DNA from: Ammoniphilus oxalaticus
GTDB taxonomy: Bacteria; Bacillota; Bacilli; Aneurinibacillales; RAOX-1
Reading direction: 5' to 3'
Assembly: GCF_003609605.1 (NCBI RefSeq)
Contig: NZ_MCHY01000009.1
Span: forward strand, 268,523-332,522
Length of the DNA: 64,000 nucleotides
The position numbers were made by a program, and so were the translations under genes. Below are positions 18,298 through 28,173 of this stretch, one piece after another. Position 1 is the first letter of the stretch. Every line of letters begins with the position of its first letter. A model generated the notes under the pieces. The model made no database searches and was not told the DNA's origin. It saw nothing but the letters and a program-made list of their open reading frames with translations.

Positions 18298-19398
18298 ATG
18301 TTAACAAAGGAAATTGCCCAACAAATCGTCCAGGAAACGATGCAGCGTCTCAATAAAAACATCAACATTATTGACCAACATGGCAGAATCCTTGCTTCAG
18401 GCGATGCAAAAAGGGTAGACCAAATTCATGAAGGCGCCCTAGAAGTCATCAAAAGCAATCACGCGTTGATTATTGACCATCCTTCTATGTGGAAAGGAGC
18501 TTTGCCTGGTGTCAATTTACCGATTGTATTTGACGAAAAATTGGTGGGGGTAATTGGGATTACGGGCGATCCTCTTGAAATCCAACCGATTGCTGAATTA
18601 GTTAAAATGACAACAGAGATGATGATAAGACAAGCCTTTATCGCCACCCAACTAGAATGGAGACAACAAATCAAGGAATTAATTTTCACTGAATTAATTC
18701 AACCAAATCCTAATCTAGATGCCTTAGATCAACGGTTACGACTACTTAAACTTAAACTAGACGCGCCGTATCAAGTCGCCCTCATCGAGATCAGTGAGAA
18801 GTCTATTCCCAACAGTTCTTTACTCAAAACCATTCGTGAAAATACAAATTTAAAACAAATGGTCTGTGGGTTTCTTCATGTTCATTGTTTGTTTATCCTC
18901 TCGCACGGCTTATCAGAAGAGAAAGTCTTGCTAAAATTAAATTCCTTAAAAAGAATATTGAAACAGATGAGAATGGATTTTCAAATGGGGCTCGGTTCAG
19001 AAGTGTCGGAATTACGCCATACTTACATTTCATTTCAAGAAGCCCAACTCGCCATAGAACTTGGGGAAAAGGAACAATCACTTATTTCTTATGCTGACAT
19101 AGAAATCAAGTTTCTTCTCTCACAAATTGGCGCAAAGTACCGAAAAAAATTTAGTGAACGGACGTTGGCATCCTTATCGTCTAAAGATTTATCGACACTC
19201 GAAAAACTTTTTGCTTGCCATCTCAATTTATCAGAAACAGCGAAACAACTGTATATTCATAGAAACACCTTAATGTATCGTTTGACTCGGATTAAGGAAC
19301 GGACGGGCTACAACCCCCAACACTTTCATGATGCGGCCACGCTACAAATGGCCTTGTGGATGCGAAAAGAGCATGCTGGGGAAGATGGAATGGATTAG
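18298..19398 (+). CDS. cdaR: CdaR-family sugar diacid/glycerate regulator
   Basis: 366 residues. Domains in order: the putative sugar-diacid recognition domain (QQIVQETMQRLNKNINIIDQ near the N-terminus, then GVIGITGDP at about 86-94), a GGDEF-like middle part and a C-terminal PucR/CdaR helix-turn-helix (LNLSETAKQLYIHRNTLMYR followed by LTRIKERTGYNP). CdaR proteins activate genes for glycerate, galactarate and glucarate use. Divergent from the glycerate kinase operon, its likely target. Ribosome site AAGGAGG before the ATG. Confidence 0.9.
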   Translation: MLTKEIAQQIVQETMQRLNKNINIIDQHGRILASGDAKRVDQIHEGALEVIKSNHALIIDHPSMWKGALPGVNLPIVFDEKLVGVIGITGDPLEIQPIAELVKMTTEMMIRQAFIATQLEWRQQIKELIFTELIQPNPNLDALDQRLRLLKLKLDAPYQVALIEISEKSIPNSSLLKTIRENTNLKQMVCGFLHVHCLFILSHGLSEEKVLLKLNSLKRILKQMRMDFQMGLGSEVSELRHTYISFQEAQLAIELGEKEQSLISYADIEIKFLLSQIGAKYRKKFSERTLASLSSKDLSTLEKLFACHLNLSETAKQLYIHRNTLMYRLTRIKERTGYNPQHFHDAATLQMALWMRKEHAGEDGMD

Positions 19399-19692
19399 GT
19401 AATCTATCGTTAAAAACTATAATTAATTATCATCTTAATTAGATCCATAATACAATTTAAGTTGTTATTATTCAAGAAAACATGCGTTATTTTGTAACAT
19501 TTTGCTTCCTTTCATCCGTTCTTTTTCCCTCATAGATAAAAGCTGCGCAAATACGTTATAAATGGTAGTAGAATACACGCTTTTTCAGGACATTCCTTGA
19601 GCATATTGGGACAAAACATGATAGAATGTTATTAGAGGTAACTATATTAATGTAGTTTTCTGTTTTGAAAAGAAAAGGAAGGGGAAAGACAA

Positions 19693-20421
19693 ATGGAATT
19701 ATACTCCCAGATTGCTGATGAAATAAAAAAGGCAAAAAAAATTACCGTAATTACGGGCGCAGGAATTAGCGTTCCTAGCGGAATCCCTGATTTCAGATCG
19801 TCAACTGGTTTATACGCCGGAAAAGAAGAAAACATCCCTTATTATCTATCTGTAACTTATTTCCGCAAGGAACCAAAAGAGTTTTGGGAATTTTATAAAG
19901 ACTTGCTTCAACTTAAACTACAGGACACTTACGAACCAAACGATGGACACTTTTTCCTAGCTGAGTTGGAGAAAATGGGGAAAGACGTAACGATTGTAAC
20001 CCAGAATGTTGATTCCCTACACCAAAAAGCAGGGAGCACAAATGTGATTGAAATTCATGGAAATGCTCAACATTCCAGTTGTCCTGAATGCGGAACGATC
20101 TATGATCTAGAATATATTAATAAAGAGGTTGTGCCTCGTTGTGAAAAAGATAACGCTGTCATCAAACCAGGGATGGTTATGTTTGAGGAACCCATCTTAG
20201 GATTTGAAGAAGCTTACAATGCAACACAAGAAGCAGATCTGTTTATGGCTCTAGGTACGTCTTTGCAAGTCGGACCGGTTAACCAATTACCTCGTTATAC
20301 GAAAAAATCAGCAGCAAGAGTGCTCGTTAATATGGATCCAACAGAAATGGATCATCTCTTCCAGTATCGGGCGCATGAAGCAATCATCGACTGCTTTGAA
20401 AAAGTAAAACAACAACTATAA
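19693..20421 (+). CDS. Sir2-family NAD-dependent protein deacylase
   Basis: Removes acyl groups from lysine with NAD. 242 residues. Seen: GAGISVPSGIPDFRS at residues 20-34, TQNVDSLHQKAGS, the catalytic histidine in EIHGNAQ and GTSLQVGP. The small zinc module is incomplete: it starts CPEC as expected, but the second pair reads CEKD instead of CxxC, so one of the four zinc ligands is an aspartate. Transcribed alone, with weak promoter-like sequence TTGAGC at about 19597. It is close to B. subtilis SrtN in plan. Confidence 0.88.
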   Translation: MELYSQIADEIKKAKKITVITGAGISVPSGIPDFRSSTGLYAGKEENIPYYLSVTYFRKEPKEFWEFYKDLLQLKLQDTYEPNDGHFFLAELEKMGKDVTIVTQNVDSLHQKAGSTNVIEIHGNAQHSSCPECGTIYDLEYINKEVVPRCEKDNAVIKPGMVMFEEPILGFEEAYNATQEADLFMALGTSLQVGPVNQLPRYTKKSAARVLVNMDPTEMDHLFQYRAHEAIIDCFEKVKQQL

Positions 20422-20451
20422 AACAATGTTCGTTCTGAATTTAAGAGGAAC

Positions 20452-20485
20452 TTTTAGCCCCTGCGCAAAGGAACAGGGGCTAAAA
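20452..20485 (+). terminator. Hairpin after the sirtuin gene
   Basis: Perfect 12-pair inverted repeat TTTTAGCCCCTG / CAGGGGCTAAAA with a ten-base loop, 31 bases after the stop. There is no T run beyond the stem, so it may be an end-processing or weak terminator structure. Confidence 0.6.
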
Positions 20486-20622
20486 TCACAATTTAATGAG
20501 GTCTGAGACTGAGTGAAGAGATTTTTTAAGGTTGTAAGCTTAACAAAACACAATCCATCATACTACCTATGTTTTGTTCCGAATTATTTAAGCAGGGATA
20601 AAACTGTGATTCGAGGAAACCG

Positions 20623-21984
20623 ATGAATAACTTACTTGGTTTAAATGGTCTATTCGGGATCAATGACCTGCTGTTTCAAATCCTCATTGTCATTTTTCCC
20701 ATCTCAGTATACCAATTGTTTTGGATTGAGAAAGGCGAAATTGCCGAGTCAAAAAAAGGGAAAATCATCTCCTTTATTTTTTACGCAACTACGATCGCGC
20801 TCTGTATGCTCTTTCCAATTCATAGCGACTATGAACATCGCTTTGACTTAAGAGTCATCCCGCTAACGATCGGTTATTTGTACCTCGGCCACAAAGCAGG
20901 TATTTTACTCTTTGCTTGGGTATTGCTGCTTCGCATTTTATTTGGCGGACATTTTGGTATCTTACACGCTGTCATTAATATGTCGCTCTATTTCCCTGTT
21001 TTATTTTTAGTATCAACAACCTACCAGCATTCATCGAGGATAAAGAGGCTCAAACTTTACCTTCTTTTGAAACTGTATTATTTATTCTGCTTTTTGATTA
21101 GTTCTGTATTTGATGACTTTATCCTTGTCGACGCAGAGGCTATTTCCGTTTTTGTTACCTTTGTTGTCATTATTTTAACAACAAGTTTGGTTATCATTAG
21201 TTTTATCGAAAGTGTTCAAGAGAAGTTAAGAATGAAAGAAGAATTGCAAAACTCAGAGAAAATGCGATTGTTAAGCGACCTAACTGGGATATTTGCCCAT
21301 GAAATACGGAATCCGATGCAGGTGACACGTGGTTTTTTGCAACTTTTAAACGAATCCAATTTACCGGATAGTAATAAAGGATACATTAAAATTTCAATTG
21401 AAGAATTAGATCGAGCCAATATGATTATTAACGATTTTTTGACCTTTGCAAAGCCAACAACGGGCGAATCAAAAGAAGTCGACATTAAATCGGAATTGCT
21501 TCGAGTAGCCAACATTACGCATACGTTTTCAAACACTCAAAATGTAGATATCGAAACAAACTTAACTGACAACTGTTGGGTTTTGGCTAATCCACAAAGG
21601 CTGGATCAATGTTTCATTAATATCCTAAAAAATGCAATTGAATCAATGCCTAATGGCGGTCAAATCAATGTAAGTTGCGCTCCGACAAAACACGGTTATA
21701 TTGAAATAAAATTTACGGATCAAGGAATTGGAATGACAAAGGAACAAATTGAAAACCTTGGCACCCCATTCTATTCCCTAAAGAAAAATGGGACAGGTCT
21801 AGGGATGATGATCACGTTTCAAATTATCCGATCCTACAACGGTAAAATAAAAATTAAAAGTCAGTTAGAAAAAGGGACAACGGTTTCTATCTTGTTGCCC
21901 CGCCTTGATAAAGCAACCTCGAACCTTAACACGAGCGCCACTCATCAAGGCAATAGAACCCTTTCTGATGATCCCGAACCCTAG
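20623..21984 (+). CDS. Membrane sensor histidine kinase, sporulation-kinase (KinB) type
   Basis: 453 residues. Residues 1-200 form about six membrane segments that match the 5TM-LYT sensor type (RVIPLTIGYLYLGHKAGIL, ISVFVTFVVIILTTS). A short coiled linker leads to the HisKA domain with the phosphorylated histidine in IFAHEIRNPMQVTRGFLQ, then the ATPase with N box ILKNAIESMPNGG, G1 DQGIGM and G2 KNGTGLGMMI. No response regulator lies beside it, as expected for an orphan kinase such as KinB that feeds the Spo0 phosphorelay; that role is inference. The gene ends in an inverted repeat (AGAACCCTT near 21954 / AAGGGTTCT near 22012) that may stop transcription from both sides. Confidence 0.85.
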   Translation: MNNLLGLNGLFGINDLLFQILIVIFPISVYQLFWIEKGEIAESKKGKIISFIFYATTIALCMLFPIHSDYEHRFDLRVIPLTIGYLYLGHKAGILLFAWVLLLRILFGGHFGILHAVINMSLYFPVLFLVSTTYQHSSRIKRLKLYLLLKLYYLFCFLISSVFDDFILVDAEAISVFVTFVVIILTTSLVIISFIESVQEKLRMKEELQNSEKMRLLSDLTGIFAHEIRNPMQVTRGFLQLLNESNLPDSNKGYIKISIEELDRANMIINDFLTFAKPTTGESKEVDIKSELLRVANITHTFSNTQNVDIETNLTDNCWVLANPQRLDQCFINILKNAIESMPNGGQINVSCAPTKHGYIEIKFTDQGIGMTKEQIENLGTPFYSLKKNGTGLGMMITFQIIRSYNGKIKIKSQLEKGTTVSILLPRLDKATSNLNTSATHQGNRTLSDDPEP

Positions 21985-22039
21985 ATCCAAGTGGATCTTG
22001 CGCTTCATTCAGTAAGGGTTCTATCTCCATTCATTCAAT

Positions 22040-22888
22040 CTATGATTCTATTGGCGCCTTCAATTCCCCTACTATATTTCCATCTAAATCCCATTTAATC
22101 GCTCGATAGAAATAATCGTGATAAAATACAAACCATGCCTCTTCTTCAATCGCTTTCTGTATCCATTTTTCTTTTGCAAAAATTGAATCCATCGGATAGT
22201 CATCATAGGCCATGACCCACAAAGGGTTTCTGTGAGCATGGGTAGGCAGGATATCCGATAAGTGGTAAGCGACTTCCCCTTTGCTTTCGATTCTTACAAT
22301 AGCATGCCCCGCGCTATGTCCGCCTGTGTGAATAAGATCTACACCTGGCAGGACTTCATAACGGTCATTATAAGTCTGTACTATTTTTTCAACTGGTTGC
22401 CAGTTCTCTTCGAGATACGTATTGCGTGTTCGGATATTAGGGTGACGCGCTTCCTGCCATTCAGTTGCTTCTACATAGTGTCTCGCTTCGCTAAAGACTG
22501 CTGTGTATCGATCGTCCTTCTTTCTAGTTAAACCCGCAGCGTGATCATTATGAAGATGTGTTAATAGCACATAATCAATATCTTGCGGGGTCAGGCCAAG
22601 GGCGCGTAATGACTGCTCAACTGTTGATTCTTCAACTAGCCCCATCCGTCTCTTTTGACTTTCATCTAGTTTGCGGCTGCCCATACCTGTATCAATTAAT
22701 ATATTCCTCTCATCCGTTTGAATTAAGATAGGATCTACCCGCATTTTAATTTGGTTCAAATCATTGCATGGGTATCGTTTGCTCCACATAAATTTTGGAA
22801 CAACCCCGAACATCGCTCCCCCATCTAATAAAATCTTACCGCCATTTAACCAAACAAGGCGAAAGTCGCCAATCTGTAAATGATCCAT
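22040..22888 (-). CDS. ytnP: Metallo-beta-lactamase fold hydrolase, YtnP-like (quorum-quenching lactonase type)
   Basis: 282 residues. Metal-site motif THLHNDHAAGL, second-shell HTGGHSAGHAIV and the aspartate in YHLSDILPTHAH give the two-metal MBL site. The N-terminus (WLNGGKILLDGGAMFGVVPK) matches YtnP of B. subtilis, a lactonase reported to open acyl-homoserine lactones. Substrate here is not proven. Transcribed on its own and convergent with the kinase gene. Confidence 0.86.
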   Translation of the reverse strand: MDHLQIGDFRLVWLNGGKILLDGGAMFGVVPKFMWSKRYPCNDLNQIKMRVDPILIQTDERNILIDTGMGSRKLDESQKRRMGLVEESTVEQSLRALGLTPQDIDYVLLTHLHNDHAAGLTRKKDDRYTAVFSEARHYVEATEWQEARHPNIRTRNTYLEENWQPVEKIVQTYNDRYEVLPGVDLIHTGGHSAGHAIVRIESKGEVAYHLSDILPTHAHRNPLWVMAYDDYPMDSIFAKEKWIQKAIEEEAWFVFYHDYFYRAIKWDLDGNIVGELKAPIES

Positions 22889-22955
22889 ACCAATACCCCT
22901 TTATTTATAAAAAATATATGGATAATTGTATATCTATATGTAAATTATATCAAAC

Positions 22956-22990
22956 GAAAACAAGCTGATCCGATTGAGGATCAGCTTGTT
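22956..22990 (-). terminator. Terminator after frc copy 1
   Basis: Arms AACAAGCTGATCC and GGATCAGCTTGTT with a six-base loop, then TTTTCGTTTG on the minus strand. The other strand also runs into T-rich sequence, so it may work both ways for the YtnP gene promoter region. Confidence 0.85.
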
Positions 22991-23025
22991 TCTTACTATA
23001 TTATGAAACCAATAGGCTTCTAATC

Positions 23026-24318
23026 TTAGATAGTGCTTTCAAGTTTAAGATGAATGGTTTCGCCAACCACTTTTTCAGCAATCATTTCTTCGATTTCCTC
23101 TTCACTGTAACCTAGAAGGGCTAATGTTTCACGTGTGTGCTCACCCAATAAAGGGGATTCCTTAATTTCAGGTGTGAACGCAGTAAATTTGATTGGGCAT
23201 CCAACTGTCAGATACTTGCCGCGAGCCTTATGGTCAACCTCAACGATGGTTCCGCTTTCGCGAAGGTCTTCGTCATAAGCGATTTCCTTCATGCTCTTAA
23301 CTGGAGCGCAAGGGATATCAAACTTACGTAAGTAGTCAACCGCTTCGTCCTTCGTCTTATCGGCTAGGACATTATCTTCAATGTACTTGAAAATATCGAA
23401 TACTTTCGGAAGACGAGCTTGCGCCGTAGCGTACTCAGGATCTTCCGCCCACTCAGGCTTACCAATCGCTTCTGCAGTGCGCTTCCAGTTTTGTCCTTGA
23501 ATCGTAAAGTAAATGTAAGCGTTCGGATCTGTTTCCCAACCTTTACATTTCAAAATCCAACCCGGTTGTCCGCCACCGCCTGCGTTACCGCCACGAGGAA
23601 CAGCGTCGTCAAATTCTAATCCTAGACTCTCTTGCGGATACTCCTCTAGTTTTCCTAACTTTTCAAGACGCAATTGGTCACGAAGCTTTACACGGTTCAG
23701 GTTAATGTTAGCAGCTTGCATCGAAACCGCTACTTTTTGACCTTTACCTGTTATATCACGTTGTCTTACAGCAGCGATCAATCCAATTGCTAAGTGCATC
23801 CCTGTATTGGAGTCACCTAAAGCGGCGCCTGCTACTGTTGGAGGTCCATCCCACCATCCCGTTACAGAAGCGGATCCACCCGCGCACTGAGCAACGTTTT
23901 CATATACTTTCAAATCGTTATAACGAGAATTTTCTTCAAATCCTTTAATTGAACCAAAGATTAATCTTGGATTTAACTCCTGTAAGCGCTCCCAAGTGAA
24001 GCCCATACGGTCAAGAGCTCCCGGGCCAAAGTTTTCAACTAACATATCATATTCTTGTACTAGTTTCTCCAAAACCTCTTTCCCTTTAGGCGTTCGAGGG
24101 TTTAGTTCTAATGATTTCTTATTACTGTTTAATTGCGTGAAATAAAGGGCGTCTACATCCTCAATATCACGTAATTGTCTACGTGTGATATCCCCTTCTC
24201 CAACACGCTCAATCTTAAGTACTTCCGCTCCCAGCCAAGCTAATAATTGAGTACAAGCAGGTCCTGCTTGAACCCCAGTCATGTCGATAATTTTGATCCC
24301 GTCTAAAGGCAACTTCAT
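23026..24318 (-). CDS. frc: Formyl-CoA:oxalate CoA-transferase, copy 1
   Basis: Moves CoA from formyl-CoA to oxalate, giving oxalyl-CoA for the decarboxylase, in the cytoplasm. 430 residues, class III (CaiB/BaiF) fold. It follows the Oxalobacter enzyme closely: [10 protein letters not shown] near the N-terminus, [31 protein letters not shown], the catalytic aspartate in [12 protein letters not shown], and the active-site glycine loop [15 protein letters not shown]. The C-terminus ends [17 protein letters not shown]. Own promoter, CIRCE-like operator, 285-base leader and terminator. One of three tandem paralogues; no oxalyl-CoA decarboxylase gene is in the window. Confidence 0.94.
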   Translation of the reverse strand: MKLPLDGIKIIDMTGVQAGPACTQLLAWLGAEVLKIERVGEGDITRRQLRDIEDVDALYFTQLNSNKKSLELNPRTPKGKEVLEKLVQEYDMLVENFGPGALDRMGFTWERLQELNPRLIFGSIKGFEENSRYNDLKVYENVAQCAGGSASVTGWWDGPPTVAGAALGDSNTGMHLAIGLIAAVRQRDITGKGQKVAVSMQAANINLNRVKLRDQLRLEKLGKLEEYPQESLGLEFDDAVPRGGNAGGGGQPGWILKCKGWETDPNAYIYFTIQGQNWKRTAEAIGKPEWAEDPEYATAQARLPKVFDIFKYIEDNVLADKTKDEAVDYLRKFDIPCAPVKSMKEIAYDEDLRESGTIVEVDHKARGKYLTVGCPIKFTAFTPEIKESPLLGEHTRETLALLGYSEEEIEEMIAEKVVGETIHLKLESTI

Positions 24319-24455
24319 TGATTAATCACTCCTAGATTTAATTTAAATCGGTTTGAACTTTGTTCATTGATTTACCAAGGAAAGACAGTTTCGACAGCGT
24401 TCTCCATTTCCTTCTTAATAACTGACTGCCCAAAGTAAACGCTTCCTTTTTTGTA

Positions 24456-24469
24456 AGAAAGCGCTTTCT
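24456..24469 (-). promoter_or_regulatory. Possible CcpA (cre) site in the frc1 leader
   Basis: Palindrome AGAAAGCGCTTTCT, differing from the optimal cre TGAAAGCGCTTTCA at the outer T/A pair only. It lies about 170 bases inside the predicted frc1 transcript, where a bound CcpA could block elongation. A weaker relative (AGTAAGTGCTTTCA, 26340-26353) is in the frc2 leader. Confidence 0.45.
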
Positions 24470-24602
24470 ATTTTAACAGCTCAAAAGGATTATTTAAAAG
24501 GCGGTGTGGTTAGCTATTAATTTCATTTTAAGATCGGCTGTTATCATATGAAATTCATTCGCTTAATCCATTTTCACCATCCTTTACATGGAGATCATAA
24601 CT

Positions 24603-24629
24603 TTAGCGCTTTTCAATGCCCAGCGCTAA
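24603..24629 (-). promoter_or_regulatory. CIRCE-like operator of frc copy 1
   Basis: TTAGCGCTT-N9-CAGCGCTAA; 14 of 18 positions match the HrcA operator TTAGCACTC-N9-GAGTGCTAA, with the exact nine-base gap. It starts about ten bases after the -10 box, the classic CIRCE position. Confidence 0.55.
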
Positions 24630-24639
24630 CGTTACTTAA

Positions 24640-24668
24640 AATATATAGGATAGATAAAAATAGATCAA
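24640..24668 (-). promoter_or_regulatory. Sigma-A promoter of frc copy 1
   Basis: Minus strand -35 TTGATC (24663-24668), -10 TATATT (24640-24645), 17-base spacer. Same layout as the promoters of the other two frc genes. Confidence 0.72.
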
Positions 24669-24840
24669 ATCCGTATTCTCTCTGTTTTTACCCTTTACTG
24701 TAACTTATCTCCATTTTTCTCCTATTATGATTAAAATGCTTCAGTTTTTGAAAAGATTAAATTTCTCTACCTTTTAAACTCTATTAAATTAGCTTATAAC
24801 AGATTAATTTCAATAGTCAGACAGGGATATTTAAGAGAAA

Positions 24841-24876
24841 ACAAAGCGAGCTGATTCTAATTAAGAATCAGCTCGC
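24841..24876 (-). terminator. Terminator after frc copy 2
   Basis: Arms GCGAGCTGATTCT and AGAATCAGCTCGC with a five-base loop, followed on the minus strand by TTTGTTTTCTC. Confidence 0.88.
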
Positions 24877-24956
24877 CTATATTCTAGGAGTATTTAATGT
24901 TCAGAAGTTTTAGTTTGCTTACCTTTTTGGTTTGCCTATTGTAAAAGGTTTGCTTA

Positions 24957-26249
24957 TTAAATCGTTGTTTCTAATTTTAGATGGATGGTTTCGCCAACGA
25001 CTTTCTTTTCAATAAATTCGTTAACTTGTTCTTCAGTGTAGCCAAGGGACTTCAAAGTTTCACGCGTGTGCTCACCTAGTAAAGGAGATTCTTTGATCTC
25101 AGGTGTGAACGCTGTAAATTTGATTGGGCATCCAACCGTTAGATATTTACCGCGAACTTTGTGGTCAACTTCAACGATGGTTCCGCTTTCGCGAAGGTCT
25201 TCGTCATAAGCGATTTCCTTCATGCTCTTAACTGGAGCAACTGGAATATCAAACTTACGTAGGTAGTCAACCGCTTCGTCTTTCGTCTTATCCGCTAATA
25301 CGTTATCTTCAATGTACTTAAAGATATCGAATACTTTTGGTAGACGAGCTTGCGCTGTAGCGTACTCAGGATCTTCCGCCCACTCAGGCTTACCAATCGC
25401 TTCAGCTGTACGTTTCCAGTTTTGACCTTGGATTGTGAAGTAAATGTAAGCGTTCGGATCTTCTTCCCAACCTTTACATTTCAAAATCCAACCTGGTTGT
25501 CCGCCACCGCCTGCGTTACCGCCGCGAGGAACAGCTTCGTCGAAATCCATTCCTAGACTTTCTTGCGGATACTCTTCTAATCTACCAGCTGCTTCTAAAC
25601 GCATTTGGTCACGAAGCTTAACACGGTTTAGGTTGATGTTAGCAGCTTGCATCGAAACTGCTACTTTTTGACCTTTACCTGTTAGGTCACGTTGTCTTAC
25701 AGCAGCAAGGATACCGATCGCTAAGTGCATTCCTGTGTTAGAGTCACCTAGAGCAGCTCCAGATACTGTTGGAGGTCCATCCCACCATCCAGTTACAGAA
25801 GCGGATCCACCCGCGCACTGAGCAACGTTTTCATATACTTTCAGGTCATTATAACGGGAGTTTTCTTCAAATCCTTTGATCGAACCGAAGATCAATCTTG
25901 GATTTAACTCTTGTAATCGCTCCCAAGTGAAGCCCATGCGGTCTAGAGCTCCTGGACCGAAGTTTTCTACTAAGATATCATATTCTTTAACTAGTTTTTC
26001 AAGAATTTCCTTACCTTCTGGTGTTCTTGGGTTTAACTCAATAGACTTTTTGTTACTATTTAGTTGCGTGAAATAAAGAGCGTCAACACCCTCAATATCA
26101 CGTAATTGTCTACGTGTGATATCCCCTTCTCCAACACGCTCGATCTTCAATACGTCAGCGCCAAACCAAGCCAACATTTGTGTACATGCTGGACCAGCTT
26201 GAACACCTGTCATATCAATAATCTTAATTCCTTCTAGAGGCAATGACAT
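24957..26249 (-). CDS. frc: Formyl-CoA:oxalate CoA-transferase, copy 2
   Basis: Same length (430 residues), motifs and order as copy 1, including [12 protein letters not shown] with the catalytic aspartate and the glycine loop [15 protein letters not shown]. It differs from the others in scattered conservative positions, for example [17 protein letters not shown] where copy 1 has [16 protein letters not shown], and DIPVAPVKS where the others have DIPCAPVKS. The ATG at 26249 with AGGAGTG upstream is the true start; the frame is open for 21 codons before it. It has its own promoter, operator and terminator, so each copy can be expressed independently. Confidence 0.94.
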   Translation of the reverse strand: MSLPLEGIKIIDMTGVQAGPACTQMLAWFGADVLKIERVGEGDITRRQLRDIEGVDALYFTQLNSNKKSIELNPRTPEGKEILEKLVKEYDILVENFGPGALDRMGFTWERLQELNPRLIFGSIKGFEENSRYNDLKVYENVAQCAGGSASVTGWWDGPPTVSGAALGDSNTGMHLAIGILAAVRQRDLTGKGQKVAVSMQAANINLNRVKLRDQMRLEAAGRLEEYPQESLGMDFDEAVPRGGNAGGGGQPGWILKCKGWEEDPNAYIYFTIQGQNWKRTAEAIGKPEWAEDPEYATAQARLPKVFDIFKYIEDNVLADKTKDEAVDYLRKFDIPVAPVKSMKEIAYDEDLRESGTIVEVDHKVRGKYLTVGCPIKFTAFTPEIKESPLLGEHTRETLKSLGYTEEQVNEFIEKKVVGETIHLKLETTI

Positions 26250-26432
26250 GCAAGAATCACTCCTAATTTGAATTTTGGTAAATCGCTTGAACTGTGTCCA
26301 CTGCTTCACCAAGAGTCAAACTTCAATGACTGTATAATCAGTAAGTGCTTTCATATGAGAGCGAAGTCTTCTAAAAAACGAACACATAAGAAATTCACTT
26401 GCTGAAATCCAGTCACGGTCTTGATGGTAAAG

Positions 26433-26459
26433 TTAGCAATCGGAATTCCGAAGCGCTAA
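26433..26459 (-). promoter_or_regulatory. CIRCE-like operator of frc copy 2
   Basis: TTAGCAATC-N9-AAGCGCTAA; 15 of 18 positions match CIRCE, nine-base gap kept. It begins about ten bases after the -10 box of the frc2 promoter. Confidence 0.6.
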
Positions 26460-26469
26460 CTTTAATTCA

Positions 26470-26498
26470 AATATACAGGACATCCACTTTTTGAGCAA
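26470..26498 (-). promoter_or_regulatory. Sigma-A promoter of frc copy 2
   Basis: Minus strand -35 TTGCTC (26493-26498), -10 TATATT (26470-26475), 17-base spacer. Confidence 0.68.
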
Positions 26499-26611
26499 AC
26501 TTGTATTTTGGCGTTTTTTGTCCATATTTGCATTATTTTGCACTTTATCTCCTGTTAACTATCGAATCCTTCACTTACCAGATCAACTTCTTTTTAACTA
26601 TGTTGTATATA

Positions 26612-26646
26612 AATAAAAGGAGCTGACTCTATATAGAATCAGCTCC
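26612..26646 (-). terminator. Terminator after frc copy 3
   Basis: Inverted repeat GGAGCTGACTCT / AGAATCAGCTCC (one mismatch pair) with a short loop, followed on the minus strand by TTTTATTTAT. Confidence 0.85.
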
Positions 26647-26713
26647 CATCTTAAATTCTAGGAGTTTTTAGTTTTCTATTATGGTTTGTCTATATATCTA
26701 TTTTATAAAATGG

Positions 26714-28006
26714 CTAAATCGTTGTCTCCAGCTGCAAATGGATCGTTTCGCCGACAATTTTCTTCTCGATTAATTCATCAATTTGCTTATCCGTATATCC
26801 TAGCTCCTTTAATTCCTCACGCGTATGCTCGCCTAGTAAAGGAGACTCTTTGACCTCAGGTGTAAACGCTGTAAACTTGATTGGGCATCCAACCGTTAAA
26901 TATTTACCGCGAACTTTGTGGTCAACTTCAACGATGGTTCCGCTTTCACGCAGATCTGGATCTTCAGCAATTTCCTTCATGCTCTTAACTGGCGCGCATG
27001 GAATATCAAACTTGCGGAAATAATCAACCGCTTCGTCTTTCGTCATATCTTTTAAAACATTGTCTTCAATGTACTTAAAAATATCAAAGATTTTCGGTAG
27101 TCGAGCTTGCGCTGTAGCATACTCAGGATCTTCTATCCACTCAGGCTTACCAATCGCTTCAGCTGTACGCTTCCAGTTTTGTCCTTGAATCGTAAAGTAA
27201 ATGTAAGCATTCGGATCTTTTTCCCAACCTTTACACTTCAAAATCCAACCTGGTTGGCCACCGCCGCCAGCATTACCACCGCGTGGAACTGCTTCGTCAA
27301 ATCCAAGATTTAGGCTTTCTTGCGGGTACTCTTCCAATTTCCCCAATTTTTCCAGACGCATTTGGTCACGAAGCTTAACGCGGTTCAGGTTGATGTTAGC
27401 CGCTTGCATCGAAACAGCCACTTTTTGACCTTTCCCCGTCAAATCTCGTTGCCTAACTGCCGCAATCAAACCAATAACTAAGTGCATTCCCGTATTGGAA
27501 TCACCTAATGCAGCTCCGGATACTGTTGGAGGTCCATCCCACCATCCCGTTACAGAAGCGGAACCACCCGCGCACTGGGCAACGTTCTCATATACTTTTA
27601 AGTCATTATAGCGAGAGTTTTCTTCAAAACCTTTGATTGAGCCAAAGATCAATCTTGGGTTTAGCTCCTGTAGACGTTCCCAAGAAAAGCCCATGCGGTC
27701 TAACGCTCCCGGACCGAAATTTTCAACTAATATATCAGATTTCTTAACTAGTTTCTCAAGTATTTCTTTACCCTCTGGCGTTCGTGGGTTTAATTCCATG
27801 GAACGCTTATTATGGTTTAATTGTGTAAAGTAAAGGGCATCTACACCATCAATATCACGTAATTGCCTACGCGTGATGTCCCCTTCTCCAACACGTTCGA
27901 TTTTAAGCACGTCCGCCCCGAACCAGGCTAACATTTGTGTACAAGCTGGACCTGCTTGAACCCCTGTCATATCAAGAACCTTAAGACCTTCTAAAGGCAA
28001 TGTCAT
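26714..28006 (-). CDS. frc: Formyl-CoA:oxalate CoA-transferase, copy 3
   Basis: 430 residues with all frc hallmarks ([51 protein letters not shown]). Distinct from copies 1 and 2 in the acceptor-side helices ([28 protein letters not shown]) and near the C-terminus ([20 protein letters not shown]). It is the copy nearest to the OxlT-like carrier and is divergent from it; their shared upstream region of 432 bases holds the best CIRCE-like match. Expression of the three copies may differ because their operators differ. Confidence 0.94.
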   Translation of the reverse strand: MTLPLEGLKVLDMTGVQAGPACTQMLAWFGADVLKIERVGEGDITRRQLRDIDGVDALYFTQLNHNKRSMELNPRTPEGKEILEKLVKKSDILVENFGPGALDRMGFSWERLQELNPRLIFGSIKGFEENSRYNDLKVYENVAQCAGGSASVTGWWDGPPTVSGAALGDSNTGMHLVIGLIAAVRQRDLTGKGQKVAVSMQAANINLNRVKLRDQMRLEKLGKLEEYPQESLNLGFDEAVPRGGNAGGGGQPGWILKCKGWEKDPNAYIYFTIQGQNWKRTAEAIGKPEWIEDPEYATAQARLPKIFDIFKYIEDNVLKDMTKDEAVDYFRKFDIPCAPVKSMKEIAEDPDLRESGTIVEVDHKVRGKYLTVGCPIKFTAFTPEVKESPLLGEHTREELKELGYTDKQIDELIEKKIVGETIHLQLETTI

Positions 28007-28173
28007 TGATTAAATCACTCCTAATTTAAAATTTTGGTAAATCATTCACCAACTGGAGATAAAGAACATGCTGGTCTCTCTATCTCCCTGAATTAAATTA
28101 AGCAAACAACAACATTAAGTTATGGGGACGAACCTAGATGACGGTTTGTGTCACCTTCCTTTATCTTTTTTTG

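Noticed and set aside
23026-28006. The three frc genes as one repeated stretch duplicated by assembly error
   Set aside because: The copies differ at many scattered codons and their upstream regions differ strongly beyond the first tens of bases, so they are true paralogues.
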